IMG/VR virus record: IMGVR_UViG_3300045996_004589 | Location: 1 to 44,405 of that record | Length of the DNA: 44,405 nucleotides | Reading direction: 5' to 3' (one strand) | Source: a virus | Part shown: piece after piece, positions 28,515 through 37,248 of the stretch | How positions within the stretch are numbered: position 1 is the first letter of the stretch | Layout of the letters: each line of letters opens with the position of its first letter | Made by a program: the position numbers and the translations under genes | Notes under the pieces: model-generated | What the model saw: the letters and a program-made list of their open reading frames with translations, nothing else | Databases searched by the model: none | What the model was told of the DNA's origin: nothing

Positions 28515-29038
28515 TGTCGCTGGGGCTTACCTCTCTTGGCCTCACCCCTCTCGGGATTGCAGCCGAGCCAGAGGGTGCCACCGGCGTCACGGCCACCGCG
28601 TCGATCACGGAGGCGGCCGACACCGCTTCGGCTGCTGCGGCTGTTGCTGTAGCGGGTACCGCGGCGATCACCGAAGCCGCAGACTCGGCAGCCGGGGCGG
28701 CGCAGATCGCGGTTGGCGGTTCGGCCTCAGTGATTGAGCCTGGCGACACCGCGGCCGCATCCGCCGCAGTCGCAATCTGGCTGGCGGCAGACATCACCGA
28801 GGCCAGCGATTCGTTGGCAGCCACGGCGACGGCTGTCAGCGGCATTGTTGCGAACGCAAGCATTATTGAACAAGGCGACACCCTGGCCGCAGTCGCGGAG
28901 CTTGGTGCTCCGCCGGCGGAGATATATGCCCGCGCGCCAGCTGGCGCCGGTTATGCGCCGCGGCGGATGGTGACCACCTCGCGCCCCGCAATGACAGCCA
29001 CGCGTCGCCCATCCGCAATACAGGACAACAACAGATGA
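28514..29038 (+). CDS. Low-complexity repeat protein in head module
   Basis: A 174-aa Ala-rich protein. From about residue 25 to 130 it has five degenerate repeats of roughly 20-25 residues with the core ASITEAADTASAAAAVAV (for example SVIEPGDTAAASAAV, DITEASDSLAATATAV, SIIEQGDTLAAVAEL). The start is MSLGLTSLGLTPLGI and the C-terminus is basic (YAPRRMVTTSRPAMTATRRP). The repeats look like a regular beta or collagen-like rod; they may be part of the head fibre. Similar TEAADT repeats occur in other phages. It overlaps the neighbours by one and four bases. Confidence 0.75.
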   Translation: MSLGLTSLGLTPLGIAAEPEGATGVTATASITEAADTASAAAAVAVAGTAAITEAADSAAGAAQIAVGGSASVIEPGDTAAASAAVAIWLAADITEASDSLAATATAVSGIVANASIIEQGDTLAAVAELGAPPAEIYARAPAGAGYAPRRMVTTSRPAMTATRRPSAIQDNNR

Positions 29039-29592
29039 CCACTCGACTGATCACGCCGCCGGCTACGCCCGCCCTGAGCCTGGCTGACGCCAAAGATGCG
29101 CTGAAAATCGACACGAGCGACCAGGACGCGCAGGTCGAGGCCTGGGTGGCCGGCATTACCGCGCACGCCGAGCACCTGACAGGCCGCGCATTCGTTACGC
29201 AAACCTGGCGCGTCACCTTGGACGCATTTCCGGATGCGATCGAGCTGGCGCACCCGCCGATCAGCGCCGTGTCGTCGGTCAAGTTCATCGATACCAACGG
29301 AGTGCTGCAAACGCTGGATCCGCAGGACTACGTGCTGGACAAGGAGAGCGAGCCCGGCTACGTCGTGCCGGCGCCCGAGAAATCGTGGCCCTCGACCGCC
29401 AGCCAGATCAACGCGGTGAAGGTTGAATACACCTGCGGCTATGGCGTGGATACCGACATCCCCGAAAGCATCCGCCTATACCTGATTGCCAAGCTGCGCG
29501 AGCAGTACGATCCCGCGATCAAGGCGGACAAGGGGACTGTGCAAAGCAGCTTCCTCGATCGCCTGCTGGACCGTGAAACGGTGTTTGCATGA
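29035..29592 (+). CDS. Head-tail connector (HK97 gp6 / phiE125 gp8-like)
   Basis: A 185-aa connector subunit that would form a ring below the portal. LSLADAKDALKIDTSDQDAQ, VAGITAHAEHLTGRAFVTQT, PISAVSSVKFIDTNG, YVLDKESEPG and VKVEYTCGYG, then IPESIRLYLIAKLREQYDP are typical features of this family. The long helix bundle at both ends with a beta insert in the middle fits known connector folds. Coupled to both neighbours by four-base overlaps. Confidence 0.9.
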   Translation: MTTRLITPPATPALSLADAKDALKIDTSDQDAQVEAWVAGITAHAEHLTGRAFVTQTWRVTLDAFPDAIELAHPPISAVSSVKFIDTNGVLQTLDPQDYVLDKESEPGYVVPAPEKSWPSTASQINAVKVEYTCGYGVDTDIPESIRLYLIAKLREQYDPAIKADKGTVQSSFLDRLLDRETVFA

Positions 29593-29909
29593 GCCTGTCC
29601 GCGAACCTGCGCCATAAGGTGGCGATCCAGGCCCGGGCGGGCTCGACGGACGACCTGGGGCAGCCGAACGACACCTGGAGTACCGTCGCTGAGCCCTGGG
29701 CAGACATCCGCTACCTGAATGGCATGTCGGCCATCAAGACCGGCGCCGACCATTCGGTGGTCCAGGCGTCGATCCGTTTGCGCTACCGCACCGGCCTGAA
29801 CGCAGGCATGCGCGTTGTGTACGGCGCGACAGTGTTCGAAATCCAGGCGATCCTGCCTGACGAGCACGGCCGCGTCTATATGGACCTGACGTGCAAGGTG
29901 ATCCAGTGA
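29589..29909 (+). CDS. Head closure protein (SPP1 gp16-like)
   Basis: A 106-aa protein of the head-closure/head-tail joining family. LRHKVAIQARAGSTDDLGQP, TWSTVAEPWADIRYLNG, HSVVQASIRLRYRTGLNAGM, RVVYGATVFEIQAIL and YMDLTCKVI are the usual strand pattern of this small beta-barrel. It seals the capsid after packaging and provides the attachment site for the tail. It overlaps neighbours by four bases at each end (ATGA at the start, GTGA at the end). Confidence 0.92.
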   Translation: MSLSANLRHKVAIQARAGSTDDLGQPNDTWSTVAEPWADIRYLNGMSAIKTGADHSVVQASIRLRYRTGLNAGMRVVYGATVFEIQAILPDEHGRVYMDLTCKVIQ

Positions 29910-30442
29910 GTTTCCTTCGCGTCGACCTGGCGGGCCTGAATGGCCTGCTCGACACCATGGGCGAGCGTGCAGAGGAAGGGGCGCGCCCCAGCGCGCAGGC
30001 CGCTAGCCAGGTGCTGTACGACGAAGTAAAGAAGAACGTCAGCGCGATCGGGCGCAGGTCCGGCAACCTGGATCGATCAATCTACCAAGCCTATTCGGAA
30101 GCGAACAGCGGCGCCGGCCGCGCGACCTACCACGTGAGCTGGAACCCGCGCAAGGCGCCGCACGGCCACCTGCTGGAGTTCGGCTATATCCAGCGCTACG
30201 TATCGTACATGGGCAAGGACGGCAACTGGTACACGGCTGTACGGCCATCGATGCGCGGCAAGAAAGCCCCGAGCCGCACCGCCTCGCCGGCGGTGAAGGC
30301 CGCGTACTACGTGCCCCTGGCGACGCCGAAGCAGGTAGCCGCCCGCCCCTTCGTGCGCAAAGCGCAATCCGCGTTCGCGATCGCTCAACTGGCCGCCGAA
30401 CAGAAACTGCTGGAGATCATCAACCATGGCCCTGGAAAGTAA
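29906..30442 (+). CDS. HK97 gp10-like tail completion protein
   Basis: A 178-aa protein of the HK97 gp10 family, involved in joining or completing the tail. Landmarks: VDLAGLNGLLDTMGER, ASQVLYDEVKKNVSAIG, YHVSWNPRKAPHGHLLEFGY, and PFVRKAQSAFAIAQLAAEQK. The HGHLLEFG block is diagnostic. The start is GTG at 29906, overlapping the previous stop (GTGA). It overlaps the next gene by 17 bases. Confidence 0.92.
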   Translation: MSFLRVDLAGLNGLLDTMGERAEEGARPSAQAASQVLYDEVKKNVSAIGRRSGNLDRSIYQAYSEANSGAGRATYHVSWNPRKAPHGHLLEFGYIQRYVSYMGKDGNWYTAVRPSMRGKKAPSRTASPAVKAAYYVPLATPKQVAARPFVRKAQSAFAIAQLAAEQKLLEIINHGPGK

Positions 30443-30782
30443 GCTGACCACCGCGCTCAAGGCCGTGTGCACGCGCACGTTCCCCGACTTCGCGCCATTC
30501 GACACCGCGCGCCCGTACGTGACGTATCAGCAAATCGGTGGCGCCGTGATCAAGCCGCTGGCGCGCGAAGTGCCGAACATGGAAAACGCGGAGATCCAGG
30601 TCAACGTCTGGTCGAACACCCGCGCCGAAGCCAAGGCGCTGATCAAGCAGATCGAGGAGGCGATCATCGTGGAGACCGGTTTCGTCGGCAAGCCGAGCGC
30701 GGCCGCCGTTTCCGACTTCGACGCCGATATCCCCGTCTATTGCAGCAGGCAGGACTTCAGCATTTGGTGCGAACGCACCTAG
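30426..30782 (+). CDS. Tail completion protein, DUF3168-like
   Basis: A 118-aa protein resembling the DUF3168/gp17-type tail terminator. LESKLTTALKAVCTRTFPDF, RPYVTYQQIGG, MENAEIQVNVWSNTRAEAKA, LIKQIEEAI, and the C-terminal strand VYCSRQDFSIWCE fit the alpha-beta pattern. It would cap the tail tube and help attach it to the head. Its start lies within the last 17 bases of the gp10-like gene. Confidence 0.87.
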   Translation: MALESKLTTALKAVCTRTFPDFAPFDTARPYVTYQQIGGAVIKPLAREVPNMENAEIQVNVWSNTRAEAKALIKQIEEAIIVETGFVGKPSAAAVSDFDADIPVYCSRQDFSIWCERT

Positions 30783-30796
30783 TTTTTCGTAGTAGC

Positions 30797-30864
30797 GCCC
30801 GCAAGGGCTTCAAACCAACCCGCCGATCGAAAGAGACGCGGGTTTTTTTATGCCCCTTGCGGGC
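30797..30864 (+). terminator. Terminator nested in an 11-bp inverted repeat, before tail tube gene
   Basis: The inner hairpin is AACCCGC (30817-30823) with GCGGGTT (30838-30844) and a T-tract (to 30849), an intrinsic terminator. It is flanked by a perfect 11-bp inverted repeat, GCCCGCAAGGG (30797-30807) and CCCTTGCGGGC (30854-30864). The left arm alone can also fold as GCCC-GCAA-GGGC with a GNRA loop. Confidence 0.75.
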
Positions 30865-30887
30865 CTATCCAATAGAAAGGAAGCACC

Positions 30888-31529
30888 ATGGCGTACAACG
30901 TACCCGAGGGGAGCTTGCAGCAGTTCTCCGCAACCTTTGCTTCGGCAAAGACCATTACCGCAGTGACGAACGCCAACCCGGCGGTGGCCACCAGCACCGC
31001 GCACGGCTACACGACCAACGACGAGATCCTGCTGACCTCGGGCTGGGAAGATGCAACGGACACGGTTTTCCGCATCGAAGTGGTCGACGCAAACAGCTTC
31101 AAGATCCTGGGCCTGAACACCACCAACACCAGTTTCTTCCCCGCTGGCACTGGCACCGGCACCGCGCAAAAGATCTCGGCATGGCAGACCATTCCGCAGG
31201 TGCTGACCATTGCCAGCTCCGGCGGTGATCCGAAATTCACCGAGGTCAACCCTCTGTCGAAGCGCAACGGTCTGAGCATCCCGACCGGCTTCAACTCCTC
31301 CAATCTGACCCTGACCTTGGGTCACGATGCCACGAACGCCACCTATCAGCAAATGCTGGACATCAGCCGCTCGCTGTCCAAGGTGGCATTCCGCCAGGTG
31401 CTGTCCGGTCCGTCGTACCAGTACGGCTATGGCTACATGGCCACCTCGGAAGTTCCGCAGTTGAACGCCGGCCAGGTCAACCAAGTGACCTCCTCGCTGG
31501 CCTTCCAAGGCCGCGTCATCTCTTACTAA
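30888..31529 (+). CDS. Major tail (tube) protein
   Basis: A 213-aa beta-rich protein at the usual position of the tail tube subunit. It begins MAYNVPEGSLQQFSATFASA, has a Thr/Ala-rich strand region (AVATSTAHGYTTNDEILLTS), SLSKVAFRQVLSGP, and ends VTSSLAFQGRVISY, a typical final strand of the tube fold. AAAGGA lies seven to eight nt upstream of the ATG. It is followed by a strong hairpin and then the tail chaperone genes, as in other long-tailed phages. Confidence 0.9.
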   Translation: MAYNVPEGSLQQFSATFASAKTITAVTNANPAVATSTAHGYTTNDEILLTSGWEDATDTVFRIEVVDANSFKILGLNTTNTSFFPAGTGTGTAQKISAWQTIPQVLTIASSGGDPKFTEVNPLSKRNGLSIPTGFNSSNLTLTLGHDATNATYQQMLDISRSLSKVAFRQVLSGPSYQYGYGYMATSEVPQLNAGQVNQVTSSLAFQGRVISY

Positions 31530-31547
31530 GCAGTAACCGAGCATAGG

Positions 31548-31582
31548 CCGGAGTGTGTCGCCTTCGCGGGCGCGCACTCCGG
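31548..31582 (+). other. Strong hairpin after tail tube gene
   Basis: CCGGAGTG (31548-31555) pairs perfectly with CACTCCGG (31575-31582), and the inner bases also pair in part (GTCGCC/GGGCGC region). No T-tract follows, so it is less a terminator than an RNA-stabilising or processing hairpin behind a highly expressed gene. Confidence 0.55.
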
Positions 31583-31621
31583 TACTAGCAATCACATCCT
31601 CCCGCGAAAGGAAACCGCAAC

Positions 31622-32059
31622 ATGGCAAAGCTGATCCTGGGCAAACCGCCCAAAACCATTTCCAAAGACCTGACCTTCCCAATGCTGGACGGCACCACCG
31701 GCAGCATCAAGGTCGATTTCAAGTATCGCACCCGATCCGACTACGCCAAGTTCGTTGACGACCAGGCCGAGAAGGTCAAGGTTCAGGCCGAGGCCGAGCT
31801 TGCAGCGATGAAGGCCAAGGCCGCCGAGCAGAAGGAGGCCGGCACGTCGATCGATCTGGGCATGCCGGAAGCCGACATGCAGGCGCGCAAGACCGAAAGC
31901 CAGGCCGATTTCATCCTGGGTGCGCTGGACGGCTGGAACCTCGATATTCCGTTCGACCGCGAGGCCGTCGTGCAGCTGGTCGATGAAGTGCCGCAAGCGG
32001 CGCAAACCATCATCGCCGCGTACCGCGAGGCGATGACCGAGGGCCGGCTGGGAAACTAA
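31622..32059 (+). CDS. Tail assembly chaperone G
   Basis: A 145-aa protein at the position of lambda gpG, which coats the tape measure protein during tail assembly. LILGKPPKTISKDLTFPMLD, GSIKVDFKYRTRSDYAKFVD, a long charged coiled coil (KVKVQAEAELAAMKAKAAEQ), then FILGALDGWNLDIPFD and AAQTIIAAYREAMTEGRLGN. The last codons read CTG-GGA-AAC-TAA, so GGGAAAC precedes the stop and allows a -1 shift into the GT extension. AAAGGA lies nine nt upstream of the ATG. Confidence 0.92.
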   Translation: MAKLILGKPPKTISKDLTFPMLDGTTGSIKVDFKYRTRSDYAKFVDDQAEKVKVQAEAELAAMKAKAAEQKEAGTSIDLGMPEADMQARKTESQADFILGALDGWNLDIPFDREAVVQLVDEVPQAAQTIIAAYREAMTEGRLGN

Positions 32060-32388
32060 AAGCGGCCGCCAAGGCGTACTACGAAACGACGGACAAGAAG
32101 CAGGAAGCGAATCCTTTCGTCGCAGCCGTAGTCGCCGCCGGCGGCATCTTGAAGGAGTTCGAGGTATGGCCTGAGAACTGGCCGGCGGCGCTTCTCTTCT
32201 GCCACCTCCAGACCCAGTGGGTACCGGGCCCCAACGGCGTGTTGGGGATCAATTACCTGGTCCTGTACCACAAGCTCGATCGCATGAACCTGGAGCCCGC
32301 CGAGTATGAACAGCTCGAAATGGACATCCAGGTAATGGAACTTGCCGCACTCGAAAAAATGCAGGAACAAAAGGAGCAGGCAGCATGA
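31622..32388 (+). CDS. Tail assembly chaperone GT fusion (-1 frameshift product)
   Basis: The T part is open in the -1 frame from 32056 to 32388 (110 residues) and begins LKAAAKAYYETTDKKQEANP. It continues FVAAVVAAGGILKEFEVWPE, WPAALLFCHLQTQWVPGPNG, YLVLYHKLDRMNLEP, and EQLEMDIQVMELAALEKMQE, which fits the small T-like partner (DUF1799-type) found after G in siphoviruses. The fusion would be 255 aa. An independent start for the T part would have to be TTG at 32149, without a ribosome site. Its end overlaps the tape measure start (ATGA). Confidence 0.87.
32050..32056 (+). promoter_or_regulatory. -1 frameshift slippery site GGGAAAC
   Basis: The heptamer G-GGA-AAC is in the correct X-XXY-YYZ phase at the last two sense codons of gene G, with the stop TAA directly after it. 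Lambda uses GGGAAAG for its G/GT shift. Slippage to GGG-AAA lets translation continue from C32056 to 32388. Confidence 0.88.
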
Positions 32389-35300
32389 CGGAAGAACGGC
32401 GCGTCCAGCTTGTTGCGGAGGTTGACACCACCCGCACCAAGCAAGGCTTCAATGAGATCGGCCAGCAGGCCGAGAGCATGGCCACCAAAGTCAAGGCCGC
32501 CGGCGACCGTGCACAGAAAGGCGTCGACAACATCGGCGGCGGCGCCGAGCGCTCCGCCGCGCAGGTCGACCGTGCCCAGCGCAGTATCGCCAACGCCATC
32601 CAGCGCACTGCGGTGGCCATGGAGTCCGGCAGCCGCACCAGTGCCGCCTACTACGAGGCGCTGGCGCAGCAGCGCGGCGTGGATCCGCAAAAGCTGACGC
32701 CCTACCTGAATCAGCTACGCGCCATCGAGGCGCAACAGAAAAACGTCGGCGTATCCGCCGCCCAAACCGCCGCCGCGCTGCGCGGCGTTCCCGCCCAGCT
32801 GACCGACATCGTCACCTCCCTGCAAGGTGGGCAGCAGCCGCTGACCGTCTTCCTGCAGCAGGGTGGCCAGCTGCGCGACATGTTCGGGTCGGCGGGCGCC
32901 GCCGCCAAGGCGCTGGGCCAGACCGTGGCCGGCCTGATCAATCCGTTCACCGTCATCGCTGCCGCGCTGGTGGCGATCGGCGTCGCCTACAACCAGGGCA
33001 GCAAAGAGGCCGACGAGTTCAACAAGTCGCTGGTGAAGTCCGGCAATGTGGCCGGTACGACGACGGCTCAGCTGACCGACATGGCGGCCAGCATCCGGGC
33101 GACTGGCGCCGCCACGCAGGGAGCCGCCACAGAATCTCTGGCCGCGCTGGCGGGCACCGGCAAAGTGGCGCGCGACAATCTCGAGGCATTTGCGGTCACC
33201 GCGATCAAGACCAACAAGTACCTGGACCAGAGCATCCAGGATACGGCCAAGAATTTTGCTGACCTGGGCAAGTCGCCCGTCAAAGCGTCCGAGCAGCTGA
33301 ACGAATCGCTCAACTACCTTACGTCGTCGGTCTACGCGCAGATCAAGGCCCTCGAGGAGCTGGGCAAAACGAACGAGGCCGCCGAAGTCGCGCAGAAGGC
33401 CTACGCCTCGGCGCTGGACGAGCGGGCCGACAAGATCAAGGGGCAACTCGGCACCATCGAGAAGGCCTGGCAAGGCGTTACCGGCTTCGCGAAGAAGGCA
33501 TGGGACGCGATGCTTGACGTCGGCCGCGACGACACGCCAGAAGACAAGCTCAAGAAGGTGCAGGAGCAGATCGCGAAGCTGCAGGCGAACCGCTTCAGCT
33601 TTATCGGCGCCGGTGAGGCGCGCGAACGCCTACCAGGCCTGAAGGCCGAAGAAGCTTCGATCGAGCGACAGATTGCGCTGCAGAAGACCATCGCCGGCCT
33701 GGATGCGGAGAAAGCCCGCTTCAATGCCGCTGACATCGCCTGGATGAAGGCTGGCGAGGAATTCCTTACCAAGAAGGAAAAGCTCGAGCGCGAGATTGCC
33801 AAGACTCGCCAGCAGGGGCTGGACGCCGGGATTTCCGATTCCGATATCGAGGCCCGCGTGGCCAAGGTGCGCGAAAAGTTCACCGAGAAGGGCAACAGCG
33901 AGGCGAAGGCCGCATTCAACGACCTGATCAACAGCCAGATCGAGGCCATCAAGCGCCGCGGCGACGTGGAAGATGCCGTCGCCCAGCGCTCCACGGACGC
34001 CCTGGAAGCAAATCGCGCTGCTGGGCTTGTGACCGAGCGCGAATATCTGAAGGCAGTGGCTGACCTGCAAGAGGCCGCCTTCGTGCGTGAAAAGGCCCGG
34101 CTCCAGGAAGAACTGGAGATTTACAAGGGCAAGGCCGACAGTCAAAAGGAGCAGGCGGCGCTGCGCGGCCAGATTGCGGCGCTGGACGAAAAGTCCCTGA
34201 CGCGCCGCCTTAAGCTGCAAGGGGATTTGATGGCTTTGGACATCAACTCCGCCAAGAAGGCCGCCAAGGAATATAACGATCTGATCGCGAAGCGCGAGGC
34301 TGATAACGAGGCAATCCGCCGACAAATTCAAGCCCAGCAGCAAGCGAACGCCTTGATCGGCTTGAGTAAGGGCGAGGTCGCAGAAATGACGGTGGCGCTC
34401 GCCGAGGAGGCTGCTGTCCGGAAGGAACTTGAGGCAACTATCCTGGAGTCCAACCATGGTCGCAGCGAAGAGACCGTCAAGCTCCGTGAAAACGCCGAGC
34501 TGATTCGCAAGCTAGCCAAAGAAACCCGCGATGGCATGCTCAAAGCGCAGGACTTCCAACAGCAAGAGGCGCTGTGGGATTCCATCGAGCGCACGGCCCA
34601 TGACACGTTTGTAAGCATCGCCGACGGCGGCAAGAGCGCCGCGCAGCGCCTGAAGGAATCCTTCAAGAACATCTTCTTCGACTGGCTTTATCAGATGACG
34701 TTGAAGAAGTGGCTGTTTAACGTCAAGGCCCAATTGACCAGTTCCGGCGCTGGCGCGTCTGGTGCGGATGGTGGCCAAGGAATTTTCGGCAGCGTGAGCA
34801 ACCTGCTTTCCATCGGCAAGACCATCTACAACGGCTTTGCTGGTGGTATCGCGTCCTCGCTCGGCGGAATTGTCACTTCGCTGGGCAATACTTTCGGCTC
34901 GCAAGCGGTTTCAGCTTTCGGCACAGGCATGCGGTTGACCAGTTCGCAGGCTGCAGCGGCTTCCAGCGCCTTCTCCACGGCTGGCAATACCACCGCAGCC
35001 GGTGGGATTTCTGCGGGCTCTAGTGCGGCTTCGGTCATCTCCGTTGCTGGTTGGATTGCGGCCGGCATGGCGCTTTCGCGTGGGCTGATGAAAAGCGGGT
35101 TCGATCCAGGGAACGGAAGCACCAATACCGCGCTGACCAATCCGCTGATACCGGGCGCCATGCACGGTTACAAAACCCTGCAAACCCTGGGGCTAAGCGA
35201 TCGGCTGGCCGGCATGATATCCGGCGCGCCAGTTGTGACCGCCCTGTTTGGCCGCAAGAGCCCCGTCATCGAGTCCCAGGGCATCCGGGGAACGATCACA

Positions 35301-37238
35301 ACAGGCGGGTTCTCCGGCGAGGACTTTGCCAACATTCTGCAAAAGGGTGGCCTGTTCCGGAGCGACAAGCGCTCGGTGAAGACATCGCCCATTACCGGCG
35401 CGCGTGACACGGAATTCGATACGTTCGTGACCGGCGCCGTCGACGCGATCCGCGCGCTGGGCAAGGCGCTGGGCGCCGAAACGTCAGTCATCGATGGCTA
35501 CAGCAAGCAGATCAACCTGACGTTGGGCAAGGACGAGGCGGAGAACAAGGCCGCTATCGAAAAGGCGTTCGGCGGTATCGCCGATGACCTGGCGAACCTG
35601 TTGGTGCCGAACCTCGCACAGTTCAGCATCGAGGGCGAGACCGCCGCGACCACGCTGCAGCGCGTCGCCACCGAATTCCAACTGGTCGGCGCCTCGCTGG
35701 AAGCGATCGGCGCGAATGTCGACAATGCGTTCGGGGCCATCGGCGTTGCCTCGCTGGCCGCGCGCGAGCGACTGATCACGCTGGCCGGCGGCATCGAAGC
35801 GCTTGTCTCGCAGACAGACTTCTTCTCGCAGAACTTCCTAACCGACGAGCAGCGCATTGCCCCGATCCAGAAACAGGTGAACGAGGCGCTGGCAGCCCTG
35901 GGGCAATCGAGCCTGAAGACCACCGCACAGTTTAGCGAGGCGGTGCTGGGGCTGACCAATTCCGGCGCGCTGGCGACCGAGGCCGGCGCGAAACTCTACG
36001 CTGGCCTGCTGGCGATTGCGCCGCAGTTCAAGGCAGTTGCCGACTATGCGGAGCAGGCCGGCCGAGCAGCATCTGAATTCGCCAAGCAGCTTGCCGAGCA
36101 ACGATCCGCCCTGGAGGGCCGGATTTTCGACCTGTCGCACACGCCGGGCGAAGCGCTCGCGCGCCAACGTCAGGCGGAACTGGCGGCCATGGATGCCAGC
36201 CTGCGCCCGCTGCAAGAGCGCATCTACCTGCTGCAGGACGAGAAGACGGCGGCGGAGGCAGCGCGCAGCGCTGCCCAGTCCGCCTTCGGCAACCTGCAAG
36301 ACGCCATCGGCCGCGAGCGGCAAAAGGTCATCGACCGGTTCTCCCCGCTGGTCAACGCCTTCAGCAATTCGATAAACAGCATCGGCCAGTCTATCGACCG
36401 TACCCGCAGCATCATCAAGCTGGCACGCGACACATTCAATAGCTTCGCGCTATCTGGCGACGAGGCAGCATCTCGCGCGCGTGCCCGCCAGCGCTTGAGC
36501 AATATGGCGCGCGGCGGCGGCATGCTGGACGAGGACGAGGTGCGGCAAGCGATTGCCGATGCGACCCAGTTCAACGAAAGCGATTTCTCCAGCGCTTTCG
36601 AATTCGAAAAGGCGGTTGCACAAACCCGCAACGACCTTTTGTCCATCGGCGACCGGGCTGAAAAACAACTGGACGGGCAGCAGCAAACATTGTTGTTGAT
36701 CCAGTCTTGGAAGGCAGAGCAAGAAGCAGCGCAGGCGAAGGAGCTAGGTGTCCTAGATCGGCAGCTAGAGTCGGCGCAAGCGCAGATCGATGCGATCAAC
36801 GGGGTGAATACATCCGTGCTGACCGTACGCGATGCCCTCTCCGCCTTTTCCTCCGCAGTGAGTGCGGCGCGCGGTGTCGGGGCCACGCCAGTAAGCAACG
36901 TTGGCGGCGCCGGGTCGCGCCCGATCGTACCCGTTACCGGTGGCATCCTGACCGGCGCCATCCCGAGCGGCGGCAACGACTACATGACGCGCTTCTGGGA
37001 GGGCACCTCCCTCGACGCCTTCCGCAACGGGCTGATTAAGACCGAGGCGCGTGTCGCGCCTGAGCGCGTGGCTTCCGCCATGGCGCCGATAAGCGCCGTC
37101 GCTGGATTGGAAAAGCGCATGGAATCCCTGGAGACGGTGATGACGACCAGCATGGCGAATCTCGTTACCGCCAGCCAGTCCACCGCCGCCACGCTTGAAC
37201 AGTTCAACCTGCAAGGCATGCCGGGCGAACGCACATAA
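32385..37238 (+). CDS. Tape measure protein
   Basis: A 1617-aa protein that sets tail length and is ejected with the DNA. The N-terminus (VQLVAEVDTTRTKQGFNEIG, then RGVPAQLTDIVTSLQGGQQP, LTVFLQQGGQLRDMFGSAGA) matches lambda gpH-type tape measures. Residues about 185-200 are hydrophobic (LINPFTVIAAALVAIG). Long coiled coils cover about 370-720. A second Gly/Ser/Ala-rich hydrophobic zone at about 790-900 precedes a helical C-terminal half. Tail length by lambda's rule of about 1.5 angstrom per residue would be near 240 nm; this is an estimate. Starts by ATGA overlap with GT. Confidence 0.95.
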   Translation: MTEERRVQLVAEVDTTRTKQGFNEIGQQAESMATKVKAAGDRAQKGVDNIGGGAERSAAQVDRAQRSIANAIQRTAVAMESGSRTSAAYYEALAQQRGVDPQKLTPYLNQLRAIEAQQKNVGVSAAQTAAALRGVPAQLTDIVTSLQGGQQPLTVFLQQGGQLRDMFGSAGAAAKALGQTVAGLINPFTVIAAALVAIGVAYNQGSKEADEFNKSLVKSGNVAGTTTAQLTDMAASIRATGAATQGAATESLAALAGTGKVARDNLEAFAVTAIKTNKYLDQSIQDTAKNFADLGKSPVKASEQLNESLNYLTSSVYAQIKALEELGKTNEAAEVAQKAYASALDERADKIKGQLGTIEKAWQGVTGFAKKAWDAMLDVGRDDTPEDKLKKVQEQIAKLQANRFSFIGAGEARERLPGLKAEEASIERQIALQKTIAGLDAEKARFNAADIAWMKAGEEFLTKKEKLEREIAKTRQQGLDAGISDSDIEARVAKVREKFTEKGNSEAKAAFNDLINSQIEAIKRRGDVEDAVAQRSTDALEANRAAGLVTEREYLKAVADLQEAAFVREKARLQEELEIYKGKADSQKEQAALRGQIAALDEKSLTRRLKLQGDLMALDINSAKKAAKEYNDLIAKREADNEAIRRQIQAQQQANALIGLSKGEVAEMTVALAEEAAVRKELEATILESNHGRSEETVKLRENAELIRKLAKETRDGMLKAQDFQQQEALWDSIERTAHDTFVSIADGGKSAAQRLKESFKNIFFDWLYQMTLKKWLFNVKAQLTSSGAGASGADGGQGIFGSVSNLLSIGKTIYNGFAGGIASSLGGIVTSLGNTFGSQAVSAFGTGMRLTSSQAAAASSAFSTAGNTTAAGGISAGSSAASVISVAGWIAAGMALSRGLMKSGFDPGNGSTNTALTNPLIPGAMHGYKTLQTLGLSDRLAGMISGAPVVTALFGRKSPVIESQGIRGTITTGGFSGEDFANILQKGGLFRSDKRSVKTSPITGARDTEFDTFVTGAVDAIRALGKALGAETSVIDGYSKQINLTLGKDEAENKAAIEKAFGGIADDLANLLVPNLAQFSIEGETAATTLQRVATEFQLVGASLEAIGANVDNAFGAIGVASLAARERLITLAGGIEALVSQTDFFSQNFLTDEQRIAPIQKQVNEALAALGQSSLKTTAQFSEAVLGLTNSGALATEAGAKLYAGLLAIAPQFKAVADYAEQAGRAASEFAKQLAEQRSALEGRIFDLSHTPGEALARQRQAELAAMDASLRPLQERIYLLQDEKTAAEAARSAAQSAFGNLQDAIGRERQKVIDRFSPLVNAFSNSINSIGQSIDRTRSIIKLARDTFNSFALSGDEAASRARARQRLSNMARGGGMLDEDEVRQAIADATQFNESDFSSAFEFEKAVAQTRNDLLSIGDRAEKQLDGQQQTLLLIQSWKAEQEAAQAKELGVLDRQLESAQAQIDAINGVNTSVLTVRDALSAFSSAVSAARGVGATPVSNVGGAGSRPIVPVTGGILTGAIPSGGNDYMTRFWEGTSLDAFRNGLIKTEARVAPERVASAMAPISAVAGLEKRMESLETVMTTSMANLVTASQSTAATLEQFNLQGMPGERT

Positions 37239-37248
37239 GGAAAACAGC

